64,000 nucleotides of DNA from Alphaproteobacteria bacterium (GTDB taxonomy: Bacteria > Pseudomonadota > Alphaproteobacteria > Ferrovibrionales > Ferrovibrionaceae). Positions 58,334 through 64,000 of this stretch are shown one piece after another. The translations under genes were made by a program, and so were the position numbers. Position 1 is the first letter of the stretch. Each line of letters begins with the position of its first letter. The notes under the pieces are model-generated. The model saw only the letters and a program-made list of their open reading frames with translations, did no database searches and was not told the origin of the DNA. The stretch lies in contig JAFKFH010000005.1 in the NCBI GenBank assembly GCA_017307375.1, positions 372,001 through 436,000 on the forward strand, read 5' to 3'.

Positions 58334-58602
58334 ATCGCAGGATGCAGGTCGTAGAATTCGACCTGCATCCTGGCAGCCCCGAGCGGGGTGACAAAATGCG
58401 TCTGCTCGGGGCGGACGAGGCCGGGGGTCGAAGGATCGAGGATCACCTCGCCCGCCGGATCGGCATAGGTCAGTCTGAACCGGCCTTCCAGCACCCGGAT
58501 CACGCCCCAGACGCCCGCCCTGGTCCGATGCTCGGCCCGCAATGCCGCCGGCAGCGTGACCTCGTCGAAGACGGGCGTCGTGCGATAGGGCGCGGGTGCC
58601 AT
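58330..58602 (-). CDS. YeaR/DUF1971-like cupin protein
   Basis: 90 residues, single cupin fold. TPVFDEVTLPAALRAEHRTR, GVWGVIRVLEGRFRLTY and GLVRPEQTHFVTPLG match the DUF1971 family (E. coli YeaR, TehB N-terminus), nitrate/NO-induced in enterobacteria. ATG overlaps the alternative oxidase stop (TGATG), so both are coupled. Its TAG stop and that of the convergent synthetase share CTAG. Confidence 0.85.
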   Translation of the reverse strand: MAPAPYRTTPVFDEVTLPAALRAEHRTRAGVWGVIRVLEGRFRLTYADPAGEVILDPSTPGLVRPEQTHFVTPLGAARMQVEFYDLHPAI

Positions 58603-59294
58603 CACCGCGCCGGCACCCGGATCTCCTCGGCATGCTCCGGATAGGGCGCCTGCCCGGCTTCGTCGACCGGCATGCCGGCAAGCTGGCTGGCGAAACCATG
58701 GTTGACGTCGCGATGATGGGCTTCGTCGGCCCGTACCACCTCGACGACATCGCGCAGCGTCGCGCTGTCGGGCAGCTTCCAGTAATGCCGCGCGATCTCC
58801 GGCGCGGCCACGATCGGCGAGCGGCCCTCGTCCAGCTCGCGCAGATAGTGGGTGTAGCTGATGACCGCTTCTTCCTCGAAATAGCCGACCACGCGATGGG
58901 CGGTCCTGGCGCTGACGAGGTAGAGCAGGAAGAAGCCGATATAGAAGACCCACTGCACGCCCAGGATCACCATGCGCTCGAACAGCGTCGGCTTGGCGAC
59001 CTCGATGAACGTCATCAGATGCATGCGTTCGTTCTCGGCCTCCTCCATCAGCGTGCGGATCCAGCCCTGGTCGTCGGTCATCCGCCGCAGGCAGCGCAGA
59101 TGGGTCAGCGTCGCCCCGACCATGCCCGGCACCGCCGCGACGGTTTCCAGCACGATGGCGCGATGGCCGTAGCGCTTGGCGAAGAACGTGTCGGCGCAGA
59201 AACGCAGGACCTTGGTGAAACCAAGCGCAAAGCGGTCCGACAGATCGACCGGCCGGTGATGGACGCCGAGATCGACGAACGGGGCGGCAGCCAT
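58602..59294 (-). CDS. Alternative oxidase (cyanide-insensitive quinol oxidase)
   Basis: 230 residues. Diiron ubiquinol oxidase on the inner face of the membrane; reduces oxygen without proton pumping. All six metal ligands are present: Glu50 ([11 protein letters not shown]), Glu89 and His92 (NERMH), Glu141 ([11 protein letters not shown]), Glu191 and His194 ([12 protein letters not shown]). The ATG at 59294 follows GAGGAG by nine bases; the open frame further up is unlikely. AOX is rare in bacteria but occurs in alphaproteobacteria. Coupled to a YeaR-like gene, suggesting a role when nitric oxide or cyanide blocks haem oxidases. Confidence 0.96.
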   Translation of the reverse strand: MAAAPFVDLGVHHRPVDLSDRFALGFTKVLRFCADTFFAKRYGHRAIVLETVAAVPGMVGATLTHLRCLRRMTDDQGWIRTLMEEAENERMHLMTFIEVAKPTLFERMVILGVQWVFYIGFFLLYLVSARTAHRVVGYFEEEAVISYTHYLRELDEGRSPIVAAPEIARHYWKLPDSATLRDVVEVVRADEAHHRDVNHGFASQLAGMPVDEAGQAPYPEHAEEIRVPAR

Positions 59295-59322
59295 GGCACG
59301 CAACTCCTCGGGGATGCTTCGT

Positions 59323-59342
59323 GGCGAACCAGATCGTTCGCC
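59323..59342. promoter_or_regulatory. Perfect inverted repeat upstream of the alternative oxidase
   Basis: GGCGAAC - CAGATC - GTTCGCC: exact 7-bp arms around 6 bp, 29-48 bp before the alternative oxidase ATG. Suits a dimeric regulator. Nearby, a 16-bp perfect palindrome (59400-59415) contains the stop codon of the upstream deacetylase gene and may form a hairpin, though no T-run follows. Confidence 0.5.
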
Positions 59343-59405
59343 TGTCACAGATCTATGCTCATCATCGCCGAAGTACAGGATGCCAAATTGCCGCATCCGC
59401 CGGGG

Positions 59406-60278
59406 CTAGCCCCGGGTCTCGGCGATCCAGTCGGCGATCTCGCCCGGGGTGGTCAGCCAGATGTCGTCGCGCTTCGCCGCGATATGGGCAAGCGCCCGGG
59501 TCAGCGCGCGCAGCCGGAACGGCTGGCCCGAGATGAACGAGTGTACAACGAGGCTCATCACCAGCGGCTGGCGGTCGGCGGCCACCAGCATCTCCTCGAA
59601 CTCGTCGACGATCATGTCGGCGAAGTCGCGGGCGGTGGCCTGCCGCCCGATCATCGTCGAGGAATCGTTGAGTTCCAGGGCATAAGGGACCGCGAGCAGC
59701 GGCGTCGGCGTGGTCTTGAGCCACACCGGCTGGTCGTCGAGGCGGAAATCGACGATGTAGCGGAACCCGGTCGCCGCCAGCAGGTCGAGCGTGCGCGGGG
59801 TATGGGCCAGCCAGGGGCTGGACCAGCCGGCGGGCGGGCGCCCTTCCTCGGCGGCGATGCGCGCTGCGACGGCGGCGATATAGGCAGCCTCTTCCTCGAC
59901 GCCCATGGTCGCCAGGCTGTCGGAATTGCTGTGCCCGTGGGCGACGAATTCGGCACCGACGGCACGCGCGGCCGCGATCAGCGCCGGGGCATGATCGTAG
60001 ACCGCGGTGTTCAGCAGCATCGCCGGGCGGATGCCGAATTCGGCCAGCCGGTCGAACAGGCGGAAACAGCCGACCCGGTTGCCATAGTCGCGCCAGGCGG
60101 TGTTGACCAGGTCGGGCTGCGGCGCGCCGGGCAACAGGTCCTCGGTCATGCCGCGGCCGAAATCGTACTCCTCGACCCCGACCGCGACATAGACCGCCAG
60201 CTTGCGGCCGTTGGGCCAGCGATAGAGCGGTCGCGCGGTGATCGGCGAATAGTCGTAGCGGCCGGGGGTGGCAAGCAT
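59406..60278 (-). CDS. Polysaccharide deacetylase family protein, PuuE/allantoinase-like
   Basis: 290 residues, NodB-type TIM barrel of the group containing the PuuE allantoinase. RYDYSPITARPLYRWPNGRKLAVYVAVGVEEYDFG, broken here by eye into RYDYSP and GVEEYDFG, marks the start; AHGHSNSD and SLVVHSFISGQPFR hold conserved His residues. In purine pathways PuuE opens allantoin, but here it sits with an amidohydrolase and an importer in a separate operon, so another cyclic amide is equally possible. Starts 4 bp after the amidohydrolase stop. Confidence 0.87.
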   Translation of the reverse strand: MLATPGRYDYSPITARPLYRWPNGRKLAVYVAVGVEEYDFGRGMTEDLLPGAPQPDLVNTAWRDYGNRVGCFRLFDRLAEFGIRPAMLLNTAVYDHAPALIAAARAVGAEFVAHGHSNSDSLATMGVEEEAAYIAAVAARIAAEEGRPPAGWSSPWLAHTPRTLDLLAATGFRYIVDFRLDDQPVWLKTTPTPLLAVPYALELNDSSTMIGRQATARDFADMIVDEFEEMLVAADRQPLVMSLVVHSFISGQPFRLRALTRALAHIAAKRDDIWLTTPGEIADWIAETRG

Positions 60279-60282
60279 CGTT

Positions 60283-61803
60283 TCAGTTCCTGAGCGTCGT
60301 CGGTTGCGTATCGCCGACCCAGCGGTTCATGCCGACATCGCGGCCGACCGCCCGGGCATACATCGCGTGATAATGAGGCAGCCAGCGTTCGGCCGCGGCG
60401 GCCGCCTCGGCCAGCGCCGCCGCCCGGCCGGCGAAAAGTTCACGCGCCTCGGCGCGCAGCGCCGCCTCGTCGATGGTCTGCAACCGGCCGTCGGCGAACA
60501 CGAGGCGGCCGGCCACCATCGTCGCCACCACCGAGCTGCCGCTTTCGCAATAGACGAGCTGGCGATGAATGTCGTTCAGCGGGGTGAAGGCGAGCGTATC
60601 GAGATCGACCAGGGTCAGGTCGGCCAGCCGGCCGGGTGCTATGGTGCCCAGGTCGTCCTGGCGGCCCATCGCGCGCGCGCCGCCGCGCAGCAGGCAGTCG
60701 AGGATCTCGGCGGCGCGCGGCCAGGCGCGATAATCGGGATCGCCGATGTTGTGGATCAGCCCGGTCATCTTGGCGACCGCCCAGAGATTGACGCTGTCGT
60801 CGGCGATGGCCTCGTCGGTACCGAGGCAGACGGGAATGCCCCGGTCGCGGATGCGGCGGAACGGCATCACCCCGCTGCCCAGGCGCAGATTGCTGATCGG
60901 GTTATGGGCGATCACCGCGCCCGCGGCGGCGACGAGATCGAGATCGTCGTCATCCACCCAGACGGCGTGGATGATGTTCATCCGCGGCGACAGCAGGCCG
61001 AGATCGGCGACCAGTCGGATCAGCGAGTGGCCGCCGAAACGCTCATGCCCCAGCACACGCTGCAGCTTGGTTTCCAGCATATGCGCGAAGAACGGCAGGC
61101 CGTGACGGCGGCTCAGATCTTCCAGCGCCTCGAAATACGGCAGGGACACGCGCTGCGGCGCCGAACAGGAAACCGCCGCGGCCAGCCGCCCGTCGGCGGC
61201 GCCATGCCAGCGCCCGATCAGATGCGCGTAGGCATCGAGCAGCTGGCTCGCCCCGATCTCGCGCGGCCGGGCCAGCGCCGCCTTCAGCCCGGCCGGCAGC
61301 AGGTCGGCCAGGAACGGCAACTTGTCGAGTTCCGGCAGATCCGGTTCGTCGAGCGCGACGGTCGCCCGGATGCCGCTGTCGGCATAGGCCTGCATGACCG
61401 CATCGATCACGTCCGTCGTCGGCCACGGCACGAAGAAGGCATCGTCCTGCACCGCGGTCACGCCGCCCTTCAGCATCTCGGCGCAGGCCAGCTGGGTGCG
61501 GACATAGGCTTCGCGCGGGCTGGGCATCAGCCCCTCCAGCGCCGGCGACTCATACAGCATGAAGATTTCGAGCGGCAGGCTGTCCAGCCGGCCCTTCATG
61601 TGATTGACCGGCGAATGGAAATGGCCGTTGACCAGGCCCGGCATCAACAGCCTGCCCCGGCCCTCGACGATGTGTGCCCCGACCGGCGCCGCCAGCGCCG
61701 GGGCGACCACGGCGATGCGCTGCCCTTCGACCAGCACGTCCGACGGGGCGGACATGCCGGCATCGAGGTCGAGGATATGCACCCCCCGGAACAGCGTGAT
61801 CAT
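60283..61803 (-). CDS. Amidohydrolase, deaminase/chlorohydrolase (AtzB/TrzN-SsnA) type
   Basis: 506 residues, metal-dependent (beta/alpha)8 hydrolase. Metal site NGHFHSPVNH (HxH), HAVWVDDDDL, AHNPISNLRLGSG and the Asp in GTDEAIADDSVN. The pattern is that of guanine/cytosine deaminase-like enzymes acting on ring amines or amides. Its ATG overlaps the preceding gene's stop (ATGA). With a PuuE-like deacetylase downstream and a transporter upstream it probably takes part in breakdown of an imported N-heterocycle. Exact substrate unknown. Confidence 0.9.
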   Translation of the reverse strand: MITLFRGVHILDLDAGMSAPSDVLVEGQRIAVVAPALAAPVGAHIVEGRGRLLMPGLVNGHFHSPVNHMKGRLDSLPLEIFMLYESPALEGLMPSPREAYVRTQLACAEMLKGGVTAVQDDAFFVPWPTTDVIDAVMQAYADSGIRATVALDEPDLPELDKLPFLADLLPAGLKAALARPREIGASQLLDAYAHLIGRWHGAADGRLAAAVSCSAPQRVSLPYFEALEDLSRRHGLPFFAHMLETKLQRVLGHERFGGHSLIRLVADLGLLSPRMNIIHAVWVDDDDLDLVAAAGAVIAHNPISNLRLGSGVMPFRRIRDRGIPVCLGTDEAIADDSVNLWAVAKMTGLIHNIGDPDYRAWPRAAEILDCLLRGGARAMGRQDDLGTIAPGRLADLTLVDLDTLAFTPLNDIHRQLVYCESGSSVVATMVAGRLVFADGRLQTIDEAALRAEARELFAGRAAALAEAAAAAERWLPHYHAMYARAVGRDVGMNRWVGDTQPTTLRN

Positions 61804-62516
61804 GCAAACAGCCGGCCCCAGCGCCGCCCCCGGGCATCCGCCGCACCGATCACCGACAGGCCGCCCCATACCGCTAGGGCGACCGAATCGAGGATGGGAA
61901 TATCGACCTCGTCCTCGAGGGTCGCGGCGCCGTAGGCCGCCGGAAAATTGGTGCACCAGGCCAGGATGGCGTCGGGCGTGGCCGCGGCGACATCCCGCAC
62001 CATCCCGGCGATCGTCCCGTCGGGCACCGCGGCGAAGGCCAGATTGTCGGCGACGTCCGCATGCGCCTCGGCGACGACGTCGAGCCCTTCGCGGGCGAAG
62101 CCGGCGATCAGCTTCTTCTGATAGTCGCCGCGATAGGGTGTGACCAGCGCGATGCGCCGTGCCCCCATCGCCCGCAGCGCGGCTTCCAGTGCCAGGGTCG
62201 AGGTCGTTGCCGGAATGCCGGTCTCGGCCGTCACCCGGCGGCAGAAGTCGCGGTCGACGTCGAAGCCCAGCGTCGCGCCCTTGGAGCCGTTCCAGGCGAT
62301 CACGTCGGGCCGGGCATGGGCCAGCAGCCGGGCCGCCCCCATCATGCCCTCCCAGTCGTAGTCGTCGGGGAACAGATCGGCACTGCCGAACACCGGCGTG
62401 CGCGAGAAATGGCCGGAGACCTCGGGGAAATCGGCAAGGATCGCCGTCGTCACCCGCTCGACCACCAGATTGGCCGACGGCGTGACCATGCCCAGCGCGC
62501 GGTGCGGCCGGATCAT
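61800..62516 (-). CDS. Asp/Glu racemase superfamily enzyme, arylmalonate decarboxylase/maleate isomerase-like
   Basis: 238 residues. GMVTPSANLVVERVT opens the family; the second catalytic Cys is present at 188 (LAWCTNF) but the first Cys of racemases and maleate isomerase is replaced, the loop reading AWNGSKG (N76, G77). The single Cys at 188 with Gly on the other side is the state of arylmalonate decarboxylase (Cys188, Gly74). So it is not expected to racemise; decarboxylation or C-N lyase chemistry fits better. Coupled by overlaps to the amidohydrolase and the ABC ATPase genes. Confidence 0.87.
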   Translation of the reverse strand: MIRPHRALGMVTPSANLVVERVTTAILADFPEVSGHFSRTPVFGSADLFPDDYDWEGMMGAARLLAHARPDVIAWNGSKGATLGFDVDRDFCRRVTAETGIPATTSTLALEAALRAMGARRIALVTPYRGDYQKKLIAGFAREGLDVVAEAHADVADNLAFAAVPDGTIAGMVRDVAAATPDAILAWCTNFPAAYGAATLEDEVDIPILDSVALAVWGGLSVIGAADARGRRWGRLFA

Positions 62517-63607
62517 GCGGCGACGTCCCGGACGAGACGGTTGCGGGCGGCTTCCCAGCTTGCGATCACCGCGGTGCCGGGCTCGATCGTGTCGTGGCCG
62601 TCGTCGTTCTGGCGCACGGCGATCAGCGGCTCGGCACCGGGACGGCGCAGGTAGTAATGAGTGTTGACCCCATGGTAGACGACCTGTTCGACCACCGTCG
62701 CCGCCTGGTTGGGACCGGGTGCCGCGGCATCCGCCGGGGTAATGCGTACCGCCTCGGGCCGCAGGGCCACGGTCGCCCGGCCATCGGCCGGCGGCACGCC
62801 GTCGAGCGCCAGGGTGACGCCATCGGCGGCGGCGACGAGAAAGCCGCCGCCCTCCCGCCGCGTCACCGTTCCCTCGAAGAAGTTCGAGGTGCCGATGAAG
62901 CCGGCGACGAAGCGGGTGGCGGGATTCTCGTAGATCTCGCGCGGACTGCCGATCTGTTCGATGACGCCGTTGTTCATGATCGCGATGCGGTCGGACAGGG
63001 TCATCGCCTCGTCCTGGTCGTGGGTCACCATCAGCGTGGTGATGCCAAGGCGCTGCTGCAACTGCCGCATCTCGACCTGCATGCTCTCGCGCAGCTTCTT
63101 GTCGAGCGCGCCGAACGGTTCGTCGAGCAGCAGGACCGAGGGTTCGATCACCAGCGCGCGGGCCAGCCCGACGCGCTGCTGCTGGCCGCCGGACAGCTGG
63201 TGAGGCAGCCGGTCGCCGAACTGGGCCAGCCGGACCATCGCCAGCGCCCCCTCGACCCTGGCCGCGATCTCGGCCTTCGGCAGCTTCCGCATCTCCAGCC
63301 CGAAGGCCAGGTTGCCGGCGACCGTCAGATGCGGGAACAGCGCATAGTTCTGGAACAGCATGCCGATGTTGCGGCGATGGACCGGCACGCCGGTGATCTC
63401 GCGGCCGGCGACGACGATGTCGCCGTCGGTCGGCTCGATCAGTCCGGCGATCATCCGCATGATCGTCGTCTTGCCGCAGCCCGACGGGCCCAGCAGCGAC
63501 AGCACATGCCCACGCTCGACGCCGAAGGTCACGCCGCGCACCGCCTGGGTGGCGCCATAGCTCTTGTGGACGTCGATGACCTCGATATCGGCAGCCGCGC
63601 GGGTCAT
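62513..63607 (-). CDS. ABC importer ATPase, PotA/spermidine-putrescine type
   Basis: 364 residues. Walker A GPSGCGKTT, Q-loop LFQNYALFPHLTVAGNLAFG, signature LSGGQQQRVGLARAL, Walker B LLLDEPFGALDKKLR, switch His in THDQDEAM; C-terminal TOBE domain from ~250. Belongs to the group importing polyamines, opines or similar cations. The substrate-binding protein gene precedes it by 5 bp; its permeases must lie outside the window. The operon continues with enzymes for the imported compound. Confidence 0.94.
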   Translation of the reverse strand: MTRAAADIEVIDVHKSYGATQAVRGVTFGVERGHVLSLLGPSGCGKTTIMRMIAGLIEPTDGDIVVAGREITGVPVHRRNIGMLFQNYALFPHLTVAGNLAFGLEMRKLPKAEIAARVEGALAMVRLAQFGDRLPHQLSGGQQQRVGLARALVIEPSVLLLDEPFGALDKKLRESMQVEMRQLQQRLGITTLMVTHDQDEAMTLSDRIAIMNNGVIEQIGSPREIYENPATRFVAGFIGTSNFFEGTVTRREGGGFLVAAADGVTLALDGVPPADGRATVALRPEAVRITPADAAAPGPNQAATVVEQVVYHGVNTHYYLRRPGAEPLIAVRQNDDGHDTIEPGTAVIASWEAARNRLVRDVAA

Positions 63608-63612
63608 CGCGG

Positions 63613-64000
63613 TCACGCCACGAAGATCTGGTTCATCTTCTCGATCCAGTCCGAGCGCACCGCGTTGATATGCGCCCAGTCCGGCGAGAAGAGGCCCAGT
63701 TCGTCCATCTTGCTTTCGGGATAGGCGAGCAGGCCGGCGATCTCGGGCTTGAACGACAGGCCGCCGATGGCCGGCGCGGCCAGCGCCGTTTCGGCCAGGC
63801 CCTGCTGGATCGCCGGATCGAGCATGCGGTTCATGAACTCGGCCCCGAGATCGGCATTCGGCGCATTCTTGACCAGCACCTGGCAGTTGACACCGGCAAA
63901 CGCCCCCTCCTTGGGGAAACACATGTCGATCGACGCGCCCTTGAGCTTGTAGGGATAGACGTATTTGGAATATTCCGGCCCGCCGATGGCGCCCTGCCCC
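63613..64000 (-). CDS. ABC extracellular substrate-binding protein (partial, N-terminus off right edge)
   Basis: The last 128 residues of a PotD/bacterial solute-binding-type protein: GAFAGVNCQVLVKNAPNAD, AEFMNRMLDPAIQQGLAETA, LAYPESKMDELGLFSPDW, WIEKMNQIFVA. The mature C-lobe pattern fits polyamine/opine binders that go with PotA-type ATPases. The gene continues beyond position 64000. Periplasmic; ligand unknown. Confidence 0.88.
   Translation of the reverse strand, partial: GQGAIGGPEYSKYVYPYKLKGASIDMCFPKEGAFAGVNCQVLVKNAPNADLGAEFMNRMLDPAIQQGLAETALAAPAIGGLSFKPEIAGLLAYPESKMDELGLFSPDWAHINAVRSDWIEKMNQIFVA

Overview
GC-rich, densely coded chromosomal DNA. The gene set points to a free-living, metabolically versatile alphaproteobacterium, perhaps of the Rhodospirillales: a motA without an adjacent motB, a double-length Dcd-type dCTP deaminase, a PAS_5-type protein, Co-type nitrile hydratase, PuuD urate oxidase and a membrane-anchored coiled-coil scaffold resembling polarity proteins. 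No insertion sequences, CRISPR arrays, prophage genes, rRNA or tRNA genes were seen. Genes are packed head to tail, often with ATGA or TGATG overlaps, and three convergent pairs share their stop codons on a 4-bp palindrome.

Layout. 1-4082: RND efflux pump (left end cut off) and adaptor, divergent from a TetR regulator, with a palindromic operator and a CRP-like palindrome between. 4111-6056: rmuC and a small methyltransferase. 6128-14528 (minus): eight closely spaced genes that could be one transcript, namely mtnA, a bifunctional aldolase/dehydrogenase, an acyl-CoA synthetase, a methyltransferase, an intradiol dioxygenase and nitrile hydratase alpha, beta and accessory protein. 14709-16813: MFS transporter and quinone oxidoreductase. 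16820-22027: motA, dcd, nrdB and nrdA, with terminators, a NrdR-like box before nrdB and a structured leader before nrdA. 22345-26685: a 1446-residue coiled-coil membrane protein with an internal 386-residue duplication.

26682-31705: rhodanese, alpha-methylacyl-CoA racemase and SDR operon, a PAS protein, two small unknowns and glycerate kinase. 31863-35089: c-type cytochrome, Tat-exported multicopper oxidase, PCuAC copper chaperone and an outer-membrane beta-barrel protein. 35094-38476: flavin monooxygenase divergent from a two-gene module made of a flavin split-barrel protein and a split-barrel/GAF/winged-helix protein, with four phased TCCTAA repeats in the control region. 38450-42595: dinB, a secreted S8 protease and a DAO-family oxidoreductase.

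42616-54180: a complete purine island. A seven-gene minus-strand operon (puuD, uraD, uraH and a BMP/NupABC-type nucleoside importer) ends at a strong terminator and is divergent from xdhABC. Together these take up purine nucleosides and convert xanthine via urate, 5-hydroxyisourate and OHCU to allantoin. 54350-58333: a Pls/PosA-type single-module NRPS probably making a cationic amino-acid homopolymer. 58330-59294: alternative oxidase with a YeaR-like protein. 59406-64000 (minus): PuuE-like deacetylase, amidohydrolase, an arylmalonate-decarboxylase-like Asp/Glu racemase family enzyme and a PotA-type ABC importer cut off by the right edge.

All assignments are from reading translations and motifs; no database search was run.
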